Shown piece by piece: positions 19,286 to 29,098 of a stretch of 64,000 nucleotides of DNA; position 1 is the stretch's first letter; each line of letters starts with the position of its first letter. The stretch is from Pseudohoeflea suaedae. Its GTDB lineage: Bacteria > Pseudomonadota > Alphaproteobacteria > Rhizobiales > Rhizobiaceae. The notes under the pieces are model-generated. The model saw only the letters and a program-made list of their open reading frames with translations, searched no databases and was not told the DNA's origin. The translations under genes and the position numbers were made by a program. The stretch lies in the NCBI RefSeq assembly GCF_004354915.1, contig NZ_SMSI01000001.1, positions 558,001 to 622,000 on the forward strand, written 5' to 3'.

Positions 19286-19313
19286 GCTGTTCACGCTCTC
19301 CGTGTCCTTCGCC

Positions 19314-20030
19314 TCAGGCGATGGCGTCCTTCTGCATTGTCACCAGTTCGCCGATGCCGTTGCGGGCGAGGTCGAGCAGTGTGAGGAACTCGTCCTGGCT
19401 GAAGGGCTCGCCCTCGGCCGTACCCTGGATCTCGACGATGCCGCCCTTGCCGGTCATGACGAAATTGGCGTCTGTCTCGGCGGACGAATCCTCCAGATAG
19501 TCGAGATCGATGACCGACTGGCCGGCAAAGATGCCGCAGGAAATGGCGGCGACATGATCCTTCAGAACCTTGTCGACCTTCACCATGGAGCGCTGCTCCA
19601 TCCACTTGAGGCAATCATGAAGGGCGATCCAGGCGCCGGTGATCGAGGCCGTGCGGGTGCCGCCATCGGCCTGGATCACATCGCAGTCGACGCTGATCTG
19701 GCGTTCGCCGAGCGCCTCGAGATCGACGACGGCGCGCAGCGACCGGCCGATGAGGCGCTGGATTTCCTGTGTCCGGCCGCTTTGCTTGCCCGCGGAGGCC
19801 TCGCGGCGCATGCGGTCGCCGGTGGCGCGGGGCAGCATCCCGTATTCGGCCGTCACCCAGCCCTTGCCGGCATTGCGCAACCATGGCGGAACGCGTTCCT
19901 CGAGGCTCGCGGTGCAAAGCACATGGGTGTCGCCGAACTTGACGAGACATGAGCCCTCTGCATGCTTCGAAAAATTGCGCTCGAAGCTGACGGCGCGCAT
20001 CTGATCAGTTTTCCGGCCGGAAGGTCGCAT
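19314..20030 (-). CDS. rph: Ribonuclease PH
   Basis: A 238-residue phosphorolytic 3'-5' exoribonuclease that trims tRNA 3' ends and helps rRNA turnover. Characteristic stretches are [12 protein letters not shown] at the start, [29 protein letters not shown], the phosphate-site region GRSLRAVVD and [26 protein letters not shown] precedes the ATG. It heads a leftward operon with rdgB and is divergent from hrcA, a common alphaproteobacterial order. Confidence 0.97.
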   Translation of the reverse strand: MRPSGRKTDQMRAVSFERNFSKHAEGSCLVKFGDTHVLCTASLEERVPPWLRNAGKGWVTAEYGMLPRATGDRMRREASAGKQSGRTQEIQRLIGRSLRAVVDLEALGERQISVDCDVIQADGGTRTASITGAWIALHDCLKWMEQRSMVKVDKVLKDHVAAISCGIFAGQSVIDLDYLEDSSAETDANFVMTGKGGIVEIQGTAEGEPFSQDEFLTLLDLARNGIGELVTMQKDAIA

Positions 20031-20223
20031 GGCATTCTCCTGTTGTTCGGCGCAGCTTCTAGCGCTTGCCGCCAGACCATGCAAAGAAAAACGGGGACGG
20101 GCTGGTATGCGTCTGCGCCTCGGCGGCTCACGGGCAGGTCGCCCCTTTCACCTATCGACGTCACATCTTATATTTCACCCGTACAGCGAATTCGCGCGAA
20201 AGGAGCATCGAGAGTTTCCCGCC

Positions 20224-21297
20224 ATGACGGTCAGTTCAATCCCGCCCCATGATCTCATGTCCGGTCTCGACGACCGGTCGCGGGAGATATTCCGCCATAT
20301 CGTTGAATCTTACATGGATTCCGGCGATCCGCTGGGCTCCAGAAATCTCTCGCGCATGCTTCGCACGCAGATCTCGCCTGCCTCGGTCCGCAATGTCATG
20401 GCCGATCTGGAGGATCTGGGCCTCATCTATGCGCCCCACGTCAGCGCGGGGCGGCTGCCGACCCAGCGCGGGCTTCGCTTCTTCGTCGATGCCTTCATGC
20501 AGGTGGGGGATCTCCAGCCGGAAATGCGCGAGACCATCGACCGCGAGGTCCGCCTTAATGCCACCGACCCCTCGGCTGACGGCTTTCTGACCGAGGCGAG
20601 CCAGATCCTTTCGGGTCTCTCACGCGGTGCCGGACTGGTGATCGCCGCCAAGAACGATCATGCCATTCGCCATATCGAGTTCATCCGCCTCGACCCGCAG
20701 CGTGCGCTTGCGATCCTCGTGGGCGAGAACGACCAGGTCGAAAACCGGGTCATGGAACTGCCCGCCGGCGTCACCGCTTCGCAGCTCACGGAGGCCGCGA
20801 ATTTCCTCAACGCCCATCTGGCCGGGCGGACAATCGGCGAGGGGCGCAAGGAACTCGAGAAGCTTCAGATCGATCTCAAGAAGGAACTCGACGACCTTTC
20901 CGGCGATCTCGTCGAACGTGGTCTGGCGATCTGGGCCGGCGGCGACAAGAACGGCGCGCGCCTCATCGTGCGCGGTCGCGGCAACCTTCTCGAGAACGTC
21001 CAGGCCGGGGAGGAACTCGAACGCCTCCGCCTTCTCTTCGATGAGCTCGAGCGCAAGGAAAGCCTGATCGAGCTGATGACCCTGGCCGAGGAAGGCTCCG
21101 GCGTCAGGATCTTCATCGGTTCCGAGAACAAGCTCTTTTCCCTGTCCGGCTCCTCGCTCATCGTGGCGCCCTATCGTGACGGCGAGGACCAGATCATCGG
21201 CGCGGTCGGCATCATCGGTCCGACGCGGCTCAACTATGCCCGCATCGTGCCGATGGTCGATTACACCGCGCAACTGGTCTCGCGGCTGCTGCGGTAA
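20224..21297 (+). CDS. hrcA: Heat-inducible transcription repressor HrcA
   Basis: A 357-residue repressor that binds CIRCE operators of groE-type genes. The amino-terminal winged helix includes DPLGSRNLSRML and ISPASVRNVMADLEDLGL; VSAGRLPTQRGLRFFVD is the HrcA-specific connector; the inserted dimerisation domain and GAF-like domain follow, ending VDYTAQLVSRLLR. The start MTVSSIPPH is the most likely ATG, although AAGGAG lies rather far upstream; the Met of MSGLDDRS is an alternative. No CIRCE element is visible in front of hrcA or grpE, so the targets lie elsewhere. Confidence 0.95.
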   Translation: MTVSSIPPHDLMSGLDDRSREIFRHIVESYMDSGDPLGSRNLSRMLRTQISPASVRNVMADLEDLGLIYAPHVSAGRLPTQRGLRFFVDAFMQVGDLQPEMRETIDREVRLNATDPSADGFLTEASQILSGLSRGAGLVIAAKNDHAIRHIEFIRLDPQRALAILVGENDQVENRVMELPAGVTASQLTEAANFLNAHLAGRTIGEGRKELEKLQIDLKKELDDLSGDLVERGLAIWAGGDKNGARLIVRGRGNLLENVQAGEELERLRLLFDELERKESLIELMTLAEEGSGVRIFIGSENKLFSLSGSSLIVAPYRDGEDQIIGAVGIIGPTRLNYARIVPMVDYTAQLVSRLLR

Positions 21298-21318
21298 TCG
21301 GCCTTTTACGCGATCTCC

Positions 21319-21360
21319 GGCCCGATCCGGGGTCGATTCCCGGCTCGGGCCTTGATTTTT
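21319..21360 (+). terminator. Terminator after hrcA
   Basis: GGCCCGA at 21319-21325 pairs with TCGGGCC at 21345-21351; the interior adds CCGGGG with CCCGG pairing. It is followed by TTGATTTTT. The downstream part overlaps the candidate grpE promoter. Confidence 0.8.
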
Positions 21361-21379
21361 GCCGCCCGAACAATGATAT
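21351..21379 (+). promoter_or_regulatory. Candidate heat-shock promoter for grpE
   Basis: CTTGAT at 21351-21356 and TGATAT at 21374-21379 are separated by 17 bp and resemble rhizobial RpoH promoters (CTTGAA-type -35, TATAT-type -10). They lie about 45 bp before the grpE start. Confidence 0.45.
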
Positions 21380-21422
21380 CCGGTCCAACTTCAATTCCTT
21401 CGAATGACGGGAAGAAACGACC

Positions 21423-22028
21423 ATGATGAGTGACGATCAGAACCGCGAAACCGAAACCGCCGAGACCGAAGAAATGGTCGCGGGCGGAGAGGCTGGCGCG
21501 GAACAGGCCGAACTCGAAAAGCTCAGGGCCGAGAATGCCGATCTGAAGGATCGCTACCTGCGGCTTGCCGCGGAGATGGAAAACCTGCGTCGCCGCACCG
21601 CGCGCGACGTGCAGGATGCCAAGAGCTATTCGATTGCCGGTTTTGCCCGCGACATGCTGCAGGTCTCCGACAACCTCCGCCGCGCGCTCGATGCGGTGAG
21701 CGAGGAGGCGGAAGGCGAACTCAAGACCTTCCACGAGGGCGTCGAACTCACCGAGCGCAGCATGCTCGGCGCGCTCGAAAGGCACGGCGTCAAGCAGATC
21801 AGCCCGAAGGGCGAGAAGTTCGATCCGAACTTCCATCAGGCCATGTTCGAGGTGCCGAACCCCGACGTGCCGAACAATACCGTTTTCGAGGTGGTGCAGC
21901 CGGGCTTCGTGATCGGCGAACGCGTGCTGCGTCCGGCCATGGTGGGTATCGCCAAGGGCGGTCCCAAGGAGCCGGCAACGTCAGCCGAACCCGGCCCGCC
22001 CAATGCACAGGCCGAAAAAGACGCCTGA
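21423..22028 (+). CDS. grpE: GrpE nucleotide exchange factor
   Basis: A 201-residue cytoplasmic cochaperone that releases ADP from DnaK. A Glu-rich amino end is followed by a long coiled coil (about residues 28-95) with [16 protein letters not shown], then the beta domain with [23 protein letters not shown] and the classical GrpE ending [14 protein letters not shown] short Pro- and Ala-rich tail ends the chain. Its own heat-shock-like promoter follows the hrcA terminator, so hrcA and grpE are probably separate transcripts despite adjacency. Confidence 0.96.
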   Translation: MMSDDQNRETETAETEEMVAGGEAGAEQAELEKLRAENADLKDRYLRLAAEMENLRRRTARDVQDAKSYSIAGFARDMLQVSDNLRRALDAVSEEAEGELKTFHEGVELTERSMLGALERHGVKQISPKGEKFDPNFHQAMFEVPNPDVPNNTVFEVVQPGFVIGERVLRPAMVGIAKGGPKEPATSAEPGPPNAQAEKDA

Positions 22029-22062
22029 TCCCGAAGGGCGCTGATCTCCGGAGGAGGGGACG

Positions 22063-22698
22063 ATGCCGGTGCTTGAATGGCTCGACTATGCCGGTGTGGC
22101 GGTGTTTGCCGCCACCGGCGCATTGGCGGCATCGCGCAAACAGCTCGATCTCGTGGGCTTCATCTTCCTTGCAGCCGTCACCGGCACAGGCGGCGGGTCC
22201 GTGCGTGACCTCCTTCTGGGCGCAACGCCGGTCTTCTGGGTCGAGAAGCCGGTCTATCTGCTGATCTGCGCGGCAGTCGCAATCCTCACCTTCTTTACCG
22301 CCCATCTCGTGGAATCCCGCTACAAGCTGCTGCTCTGGCTCGATGCGGCCGGGCTTGCCGCCTATTCGGTCATGGGGGCTGCGAAAGGTCTCGCAATCAG
22401 CGGCTCCATGACGGTCGCGGTCGTGACCGGCATGCTGACAGCCACTTTCGGCGGCGTGCTCCGCGATATTCTCGCGGGCGAACCTTCCGTTCTCATGCGT
22501 CCGGAAATCTATGTGACGGCGGCCGGCATCGGTGCTGCAGCATTCGTCGCGGCCGACGGGCTGGGGCTGCCATTGCTGGCGGCGTCCGCGATCGGCGTTC
22601 TGGCGGCTTTCATGGTGCGCGGCGGGGCGCTCGCCTTCGGCTGGTCGATCTCGCCCTATCGTCCACGTCCCGGACGCAATCCCGACGATATCGTCTGA
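22063..22698 (+). CDS. Trimeric intracellular cation (TRIC) channel family protein
   Basis: A 211-residue inner-membrane protein of the UPF0126/YicG group, related to TRIC cation channels. Seven hydrophobic segments are arranged as two similar three-helix units, each carrying the Gly-rich signature: TGTGGGSVRDLLLG in the first and TATFGGVLRDILAGE in the second. These kinked glycine segments line the pore in TRIC structures. Prokaryotic members conduct monovalent cations in vitro; the physiological role is unclear. GGAGGAGG gives a strong ribosome-binding site, 34 bp after grpE. Confidence 0.88.
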   Translation: MPVLEWLDYAGVAVFAATGALAASRKQLDLVGFIFLAAVTGTGGGSVRDLLLGATPVFWVEKPVYLLICAAVAILTFFTAHLVESRYKLLLWLDAAGLAAYSVMGAAKGLAISGSMTVAVVTGMLTATFGGVLRDILAGEPSVLMRPEIYVTAAGIGAAAFVAADGLGLPLLAASAIGVLAAFMVRGGALAFGWSISPYRPRPGRNPDDIV

Positions 22699-22705
22699 TC
22701 TCCGA

Positions 22706-23704
22706 TCAGCCCGCGATGAGCGCCGCGTCTTCGGCGGCCTTCCTGAGCGACAGCTGCGGGCGGGGGCCGATCTGCTGGATCACGATCCCGGCGGCGAGAC
22801 TGCCCAGTCGCCCGCAGGCGTCGAGCGACTTGCCCTGGGTGAGGCCATACAGGAAGCCAGCGGCATAAAGGTCGCCGGCGCCGGTCGTGTCGATCAGCCT
22901 GTCGATCGGGATCGCCGGCACTTCCACCCGCTCGTCACCCGACATGATCACCGAGCCCTTTTCGGAAAGCGTGACTGCGGCGATCGCGCAGTCCTTGGCG
23001 ATCTTGCCGAGCGCCGTTTCAAGGTCGTCGGTCTGGTAGAGCGCCATGGCTTCCGCGGCATTCGCAAAGACGATGTCGACGGTGCCCGAACGCATCAGGT
23101 CGAGGAACTCGTCGCGGTAGCGCTCGACGCAGAAGGAATCCGACAGGGTCATCGACATGCGCTTGCCGTGTCTGTGGGCGATCTCGGCGCAGCTGCGGAT
23201 GGCATCCTTGGCCAGCGGCGGATCCCACAGATAGCCTTCGAAATAGGTGATCTGCGCGGCGGCCACCTTGTCTTCCTCGACGTCATTGGGACCGAGTTCG
23301 ACGCAGGCGCCGAGATAGGTGTTCATCGAGCGCTGCCCGTCGGGCGTGACGAAGATCATCGAACGAGCGGTCGGCGGCGTCTCGTCGAGCGGCTTGGTGT
23401 CGAAGGCCACGCCCTGCGCGCGGATGTCGTGCTGGAAGATCTTGCCGAGCTGGTCGTTCGCAACCTTGCCGAAATAGGCGGCCCTGCCGCCGAAGCTCGC
23501 AATGCCTGCCGCCGTATTGCCCGCGCTGCCGCCGGAAGTCTCGATCGCCGGACCCATCCGGGAATAGAGAAGTTCCGCGCGATCGGCGTCGATCAGGTTC
23601 ATCGCTCCCTTGGTGATCTCGTTGTCGGTGAGGAAATCGTCCTCACAGCGGGCGATGATGTCGACAATCGCATTGCCGATACAAAGAACGTCGAGCTGGC
23701 TCAT
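22706..23704 (-). CDS. PfkB-family carbohydrate/adenosine kinase
   Basis: A 332-residue ribokinase-fold kinase. The amino-terminal signature is SGGSAGNTAAGIASFGGRAAYFGKV and the carboxy-terminal one is DTTGAGDLYAAGF, whose Asp is the catalytic base and whose GAGD forms the anion hole. Similar alphaproteobacterial proteins are annotated as adenosine kinases, which would salvage adenosine to AMP; the sequence supports the fold but not the substrate with certainty. It is transcribed leftward downstream of mutS with 92 bp between them, and converges with the TRIC gene. Confidence 0.85.
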   Translation of the reverse strand: MSQLDVLCIGNAIVDIIARCEDDFLTDNEITKGAMNLIDADRAELLYSRMGPAIETSGGSAGNTAAGIASFGGRAAYFGKVANDQLGKIFQHDIRAQGVAFDTKPLDETPPTARSMIFVTPDGQRSMNTYLGACVELGPNDVEEDKVAAAQITYFEGYLWDPPLAKDAIRSCAEIAHRHGKRMSMTLSDSFCVERYRDEFLDLMRSGTVDIVFANAAEAMALYQTDDLETALGKIAKDCAIAAVTLSEKGSVIMSGDERVEVPAIPIDRLIDTTGAGDLYAAGFLYGLTQGKSLDACGRLGSLAAGIVIQQIGPRPQLSLRKAAEDAALIAG

Positions 23705-23796
23705 GAATTTCCTAATGGTTTTGACCGTCAGTCCCCTGATCTAGCCCGTGGCGGGGCGATTGCAAGCAACAACGGGATTGCGGTGAATTTTGCCGG

Positions 23797-26559
23797 TCAG
23801 TTGCCGGGCCTGCCTGCCGACAATCGCTTGAGCTCGTAGATCAGTTCCAGAGCCTCGCGCGGGGTGAGATCGTCGGGATGGATGTCTGCGAGCCGTGTGT
23901 CGAGCGGCGAGGGGCCGGACGCCACGGTTTCCGCCTTCTTTCTTTCGCGGTGCAGCTCGGCCGAGAACAGCGGCAGGTCATCCACAAGCGTCAGCGCCGG
24001 GTTTTCCCGTTCGCTGGATTCGAGCTGCGTCAGCACGTCCTTGGCGCGCGCGACGACGGCATCGGGCAAGCCGGCAAGCCGGGCCACCTGGATGCCGTAG
24101 GAACGATCCGCCGCCCCGGGCGCGACCTCGTGGAGAAACACCACGTCGCCGTCCCATTCCTTCACCTTCATCGTCACATTGGCGAGGCGGGCCAGGCTTT
24201 CGGAAAGTGCTGTAAGCTCGTGATAGTGGGTCGCAAACAGCGCGCGCGAGCGGTTGACCTCGTGCAGGTTCTCGACCGCCGCCCAGGCAATCGACAGGCC
24301 GTCGAAGGTGGCCGTGCCGCGGCCGATCTCGTCCAGGATCACCAGCGAGCGATTGGTGGCGAGATTGAGGATCGCCGCCGTCTCCACCATTTCGACCATG
24401 AAGGTCGAGCGTCCGCGCGCGAGATCGTCGGAGGCGCCGACGCGCGAGAAGAGACGGTCGACCACGCCGATATGAGCCGAGCCGGCGGGAACGAACGACC
24501 CCATCTGCGCCATGATGGCAATCAGCGCGTTCTGGCGCAGGAAGGTCGACTTGCCGCCCATGTTCGGACCGGTGAGCATCCAGATCGCGCCTGCCAGTGT
24601 GGTGTCGTCGGGCGGCGAGAGCTTGCAGTCGTTTGCCACGAACGGGTCGGCCGCCTGCCGCCTGAGCGCCTGCTCGACGACCGGGTGGCGGCCGGCGACG
24701 ATGTCGAAGGCCAGGCTTTCGTCGACGATCGGGCGCACATAGCCCTGCTCCTCGGCAAGCTGGGCGAGCGCTGAAAGCACATCGAGAACCGACAGCGCTT
24801 CGGCCGCGGCCTTGATCGCAGTCCCGGAGGCGACAGCTTCGCCCACCATCGCCTCGAAAAGCTGAAGTTCGATCGCCATGGCCTGGTCGGCGGCGTTCGC
24901 GATCCGGGTTTCGAGATCGGAGAGTTCGGTCGTGGTAAACCGCATCGCATTCGCCATGGTCTGGCGATGGATGAAGCGGGCGCGCGCCTCGCCCTCGGTC
25001 AGCGGGCCGGAATTGGCGGCCGTCACCTCGATGAAATAGCCCAGCACGTTGTTGTGCTTGATCTTCAGCGACCGGATGCCGGTCTCCTCGGCATAGGAGA
25101 GCTGGAGTCCGGCGATCACCCGGCGGGATTCGTCGCGCAGCGAACGCAGTTCCTCGAGTTCTCCGTGATAGCCCGGGCGCACGAAGCCGCCGTCGCGCTT
25201 GAGGAGCGGCAACTCGTCGTCGAGGCAGGCCGTCAGGAAATCGGTGAAGTCCGCCGGAAAGGCGGCGATGGCTTCGAGCGCCCCGGCGAGGATTTCAGGC
25301 GTCTCCCGTCCGGCGAACAATTGCGCCACCTGACGCGCGGCGGTCGCGCCCGCCAGAAGCGCGCCGAGATCGCGCGGCCCGCCACGGTTGAGGGCCAGAC
25401 GTGACAGCGCCCGCGGCATGTCGGCGACCCCGCGCAAGGCGGTGCGCAGATCCTCGGCGAAGCGGCCTTCGTTGAGAAACCAGCCGACGGCCTCGAGACG
25501 GCGGTCGATCGCCTTCGGGTCGGTCAGCGGCGACATCAGCCATTCCGACAGCTTGCGGCCGCCGCCGCCGGTAACCGTCCGGTCGATGGCTTTGAGCAGA
25601 CTGCCCGACCGTTCGCCGGACAATGTGCGGGTGAGTTCCAAGTTGGCGCGGGTGGCGGGATCGATGAACAGCGTATCGCCGTCGAGCTCGCGCTGCGGCG
25701 GTTCGAGGGGCGGGCGCTCGTTGATCTGGGTTTTCTCCACATAGGCGAGTGCTGCCGATGCCGCGGCCAGTTCGGCGCGCGAGAAGCTGCCGAACCCGTC
25801 AAGCGAGGAGACGTCGAAATAGCGCGCGATGCGGCCTTCGGCGGTGGCGCTGTCGAAGAGGACCTGCGGCTGCGGCGAGGCGCGGCGGCCGAGCTGATCG
25901 ACCAGCGCGTGCTCTTCGGCATCGTAGAACATCTGCTCGGGCAGCACGATTTCGCGCGGCTCGATGCGCATGACGTCGGCGAGAAGCCGCGCCTGCCGGC
26001 TTTCCGCCACCCGGAAGCTGCCGGTCGAGATGTCGATCCAGGCCAGGCCGTAATGCGCCTCGTCCGAGCCCTTGATCCGGGCGATCGCCATCAGGTGGTT
26101 GGATTCCGACGGCGAGAGCAGCTTGTCCTCGGTCAGCGTGCCGGGCGTGACGAGCCGGATCACGTCGCGCTTGACCACCGACTTGGAGCCGCGCTTCTTG
26201 GCTTCCGCGGGATCTTCCACCTGCTCGCAGACAGCCACGCGGAAGCCCAGCGAAATCAGCCTCTGCAGATAATCGTCGGCGGCATGGACCGGCACGCCGC
26301 ACATCGGGATCTCGCGTCCCATGTGCTGGCCGCGCTTGGTCAGCGTGATGCCGAGCGCCCGTGACGCATCCACGGCGTCCTCGAAGAACAATTCGTAGAA
26401 ATCGCCCATGCGATAGAACAGCAGCGAATCGGGGTTCGCGGCCTTGATCTCGATGAACTGTTCCATCATCGGGGTGGCGGATGCGCGGCTCTCCTCCGTC
26501 GCCAGTTCGGCCGAGGTAAGCGTCTTCGCGCTGAGAGGGGTGACGTCGTTCAAGACCAC
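23797..26559 (-). CDS. mutS: DNA mismatch repair protein MutS
   Basis: A 920-residue mismatch-recognition ATPase. The mismatch-binding domain has [12 protein letters not shown] and [15 protein letters not shown], which contains the Phe-x-Glu reading motif that wedges into the mismatch. The lever and clamp domains follow, then the ATPase with Walker [15 protein letters not shown], Walker [16 protein letters not shown] and the helix-turn-helix dimerisation end. The first start codon in frame is GTG at 26559, with an in-frame TTG close by; neither has a good ribosome-binding site, so the exact amino end is uncertain. It is divergent from maeB. Confidence 0.97.
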   Translation of the reverse strand: MVLNDVTPLSAKTLTSAELATEESRASATPMMEQFIEIKAANPDSLLFYRMGDFYELFFEDAVDASRALGITLTKRGQHMGREIPMCGVPVHAADDYLQRLISLGFRVAVCEQVEDPAEAKKRGSKSVVKRDVIRLVTPGTLTEDKLLSPSESNHLMAIARIKGSDEAHYGLAWIDISTGSFRVAESRQARLLADVMRIEPREIVLPEQMFYDAEEHALVDQLGRRASPQPQVLFDSATAEGRIARYFDVSSLDGFGSFSRAELAAASAALAYVEKTQINERPPLEPPQRELDGDTLFIDPATRANLELTRTLSGERSGSLLKAIDRTVTGGGGRKLSEWLMSPLTDPKAIDRRLEAVGWFLNEGRFAEDLRTALRGVADMPRALSRLALNRGGPRDLGALLAGATAARQVAQLFAGRETPEILAGALEAIAAFPADFTDFLTACLDDELPLLKRDGGFVRPGYHGELEELRSLRDESRRVIAGLQLSYAEETGIRSLKIKHNNVLGYFIEVTAANSGPLTEGEARARFIHRQTMANAMRFTTTELSDLETRIANAADQAMAIELQLFEAMVGEAVASGTAIKAAAEALSVLDVLSALAQLAEEQGYVRPIVDESLAFDIVAGRHPVVEQALRRQAADPFVANDCKLSPPDDTTLAGAIWMLTGPNMGGKSTFLRQNALIAIMAQMGSFVPAGSAHIGVVDRLFSRVGASDDLARGRSTFMVEMVETAAILNLATNRSLVILDEIGRGTATFDGLSIAWAAVENLHEVNRSRALFATHYHELTALSESLARLANVTMKVKEWDGDVVFLHEVAPGAADRSYGIQVARLAGLPDAVVARAKDVLTQLESSERENPALTLVDDLPLFSAELHRERKKAETVASGPSPLDTRLADIHPDDLTPREALELIYELKRLSAGRPGN

Positions 26560-26719
26560 TCGCCTGTCTGCATTCCTTACGGAACGTCACTTGTCTGTTG
26601 GTTGATTGGCTTTACAGCTCTTGCCAAGCACCCTAACGAAGGGTCACCATTGGGATCAATACCAACGAGGCACCGGGACCAGCGTTCTCCACGGTCGCCC
26701 ACAAGGGATGGGAAACACT

Positions 26720-29005
26720 ATGCCAGGGACTGACAAGGCCGCCCCGAGTACGACGGCTGTCACCGATCAGGAAGCGCTCGATTTTCATTCGCGCGGGCGG
26801 GCCGGTAAACTCGAGATTTCACCCACCAAGCCGATGGCGACCCAGCGCGATCTGTCGCTGGCCTATTCGCCGGGCGTGGCCGTGCCGGTCAAGGCGATTG
26901 CCGAGGATCCGAGCCGGGCATTCGACTACACCACCCGCGGCAACATGGTCGCCGTGATCACCAACGGCACCGCCATCCTCGGTCTCGGCAATCTCGGCGC
27001 GCTGGCCTCCAAGCCGGTGATGGAGGGCAAGTCGGTTCTCTTCAAGCGGTTTGCCGATGTCGATTCCATCGACCTTGAAGTCGATACCGAGGACGCCGAC
27101 GAGTTCATCAATTGCGTGCGCTTCCTCGGCCCCTCCTTCGGCGGCATCAATCTCGAGGACATCAAGGCGCCCGAATGCTTCATCATCGAGCAGCGGCTGC
27201 GCGAGGTCATGGACATCCCCGTCTTTCACGATGACCAGCATGGCACCGCGATCATCGCCGCCGCCGGCCTCATCAACGCGCTGCATCTGACGGGCCGCGA
27301 TCTCAAGACCACCAAGCTCGTCTGCAACGGTGCCGGAGCCGCCGCGATTGCCTGTGTCGAACTCATCAAGGCGATGGGCTTCGCGCCGGACAACATCATT
27401 CTCTGCGACACCAAGGGCGTGATCCACAAGGGTCGTACCGAGGGGATGAACCAGTGGAAGTCCGCGCATTCGGTGACGACCGACCGCCGCACCCTGGCCG
27501 ATGCCGTCGAGGGCGCGGACGTCTTCTTCGGCCTCTCCGTGAAAGGTGCTCTGACCGAGGACATGGTCGCCTCGATGGCGCCGAACCCGATCATCTTCGC
27601 CATGGCGAACCCGGATCCGGAAATCACGCCGGAAGAAGTGGCGCGCATCCGTGATGACGCCATCATGGCAACCGGCCGCTCCGACTATCCCAACCAGGTC
27701 AACAACGTGCTTGGGTTCCCCTATATCTTCCGCGGCGCGCTGGACGTTCGCGCCAGCACCATCAACGATGCCATGAAGATCGCGGCAGCCGAAGCGCTTG
27801 CCAACCTGGCCCGCGAGGATGTGCCGGACGACGTTGCCGCCGCCTACCAAGGCAATCGTCCGCGCTTCGGCCCCAAATACATCATCCCGGTGCCGTTCGA
27901 TCCGCGTCTCATCTCCGCCATCCCGACCGCGGTGGCGCGGGCGGCGATGGATTCGGGCGTCGCTACCCGGCCGATCGTCAATTTCGATGCCTATACGCAC
28001 GAACTCTCCGCCCGCCGCGATCCGCTCGCCTCGACCCTGCAGCGCCTCTATGAGAAGGTTCGCCGCCATCCCCGCCGGATGGTCTTCGCCGAAGGCGAGG
28101 AAGAACAGGTCATGCGCGCGGCCATCGCCTATGTGAACCAGGGGCTCGGCAAGGCCTTTCTGCTCGGCCGCGAGGAGCCGGTGCGCGAAACCGCGCGCGC
28201 GGCCGGCATCGATCTCGACCGCGAGGGTATCGAGGTCATCAATGCCCGCATCTCGACGCGGGTGGAGGCCTATACGGACTATCTCTACGCGCGCCTGCAG
28301 CGGAAGGGCTATCTCCATCGCGACTGTCTGCGTCTGATCAACAACGACCGCAACCACTTCGCCGCCTGCATGGTCGCGCTCGGTGACGCCGATGCGATGG
28401 TCACGGGCACCACCCGCAACTATTCCACTGCGCTCGAGGACGTCCGCCGCTGCATCGACATCAAGCCGGGCCACCGGATGATCGGCGTATCGCTGGCGCT
28501 CTGTCGCGGCCGCACGGTACTGGTCGCCGACACCGCGGTCATCGACATGCCGTCCTCGGAAGAACTGGCGGATATCGCGGAAGAAGCGGCCGGCATGGCC
28601 CGGCGCCTCGGCTACGAACCGAGGGTCGCGATGCTGGCCTACTCGACCTTCGGCCATCCGACCGGGGAGCGTTCGGAACGGGTCCGCGAGGCGGTCCGGA
28701 TCCTCGACAAGCGCCGGGTCGATTTCGAGTATGACGGCGAGATGGCCGCTGACGTTGCGCTCAATTCGAAGGTCATGGAGCAATATCCGTTCTGCCGTCT
28801 GTCGGCGCCTGCCAATGTGCTCGTCATGCCGGCGTTCCATTCGGCCTCCATCTCGACGAAGATGCTGCAGGAACTGGGCGGTTCCACCGTCATCGGCCCG
28901 CTGCTCGTCGGTCTCGACAAGTCGGTGCAGATCGTCTCGATGGGCGCAAAGGATTCCGACATCGTCAACATGGCCGCGATCGCGGCCTATAATGCGACCG
29001 GCTGA
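26720..29005 (+). CDS. maeB: NADP-dependent malic enzyme with phosphotransacetylase-like domain
   Basis: A 761-residue fusion enzyme that oxidatively decarboxylates malate to pyruvate with NADP+. The malic enzyme half (about 1-430) shows YSPGVAVPVK, the metal-binding HDDQHGTAII, the nucleotide fold NGAGAAAIACVELI and FAMANPDPEI. The second half (about 440-760) resembles phosphotransacetylase (MVFAEGEEEQVMRAA, GVSLALCRGRTVLVADTAV) but is usually catalytically silent in this family and may sense acetyl-CoA. The start MPGTDKAAPS has GGGAAACACT upstream. In rhizobia the equivalent is the tme gene, next to mutS as here. Confidence 0.95.
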   Translation: MPGTDKAAPSTTAVTDQEALDFHSRGRAGKLEISPTKPMATQRDLSLAYSPGVAVPVKAIAEDPSRAFDYTTRGNMVAVITNGTAILGLGNLGALASKPVMEGKSVLFKRFADVDSIDLEVDTEDADEFINCVRFLGPSFGGINLEDIKAPECFIIEQRLREVMDIPVFHDDQHGTAIIAAAGLINALHLTGRDLKTTKLVCNGAGAAAIACVELIKAMGFAPDNIILCDTKGVIHKGRTEGMNQWKSAHSVTTDRRTLADAVEGADVFFGLSVKGALTEDMVASMAPNPIIFAMANPDPEITPEEVARIRDDAIMATGRSDYPNQVNNVLGFPYIFRGALDVRASTINDAMKIAAAEALANLAREDVPDDVAAAYQGNRPRFGPKYIIPVPFDPRLISAIPTAVARAAMDSGVATRPIVNFDAYTHELSARRDPLASTLQRLYEKVRRHPRRMVFAEGEEEQVMRAAIAYVNQGLGKAFLLGREEPVRETARAAGIDLDREGIEVINARISTRVEAYTDYLYARLQRKGYLHRDCLRLINNDRNHFAACMVALGDADAMVTGTTRNYSTALEDVRRCIDIKPGHRMIGVSLALCRGRTVLVADTAVIDMPSSEELADIAEEAAGMARRLGYEPRVAMLAYSTFGHPTGERSERVREAVRILDKRRVDFEYDGEMAADVALNSKVMEQYPFCRLSAPANVLVMPAFHSASISTKMLQELGGSTVIGPLLVGLDKSVQIVSMGAKDSDIVNMAAIAAYNATG

Positions 29006-29029
29006 CCGAACAGCGGCCATGTAAGACGC

Positions 29030-29060
29030 GAAAAGCCCGGAGCGATCCTCCGGGCTTTTC
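29030..29060. terminator. Bidirectional terminator between maeB and olsB
   Basis: A perfect 13-bp inverted repeat (GAAAAGCCCGGAG at 29030-29042, complement at 29048-29060) with a 5-nt loop provides a T-tract on either strand. It can end both convergent genes. Confidence 0.93.
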
Positions 29061-29098
29061 CGTGAGCTTCGGCGTTGAAGGCGCGAGCCTGGCGGCGC

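Noticed and set aside
20031-20223. CIRCE operator for HrcA autoregulation
   Set aside because: No TTAGCACTC-N9-GAGTGCTAA-like sequence is visible between rph and hrcA, nor in front of grpE.
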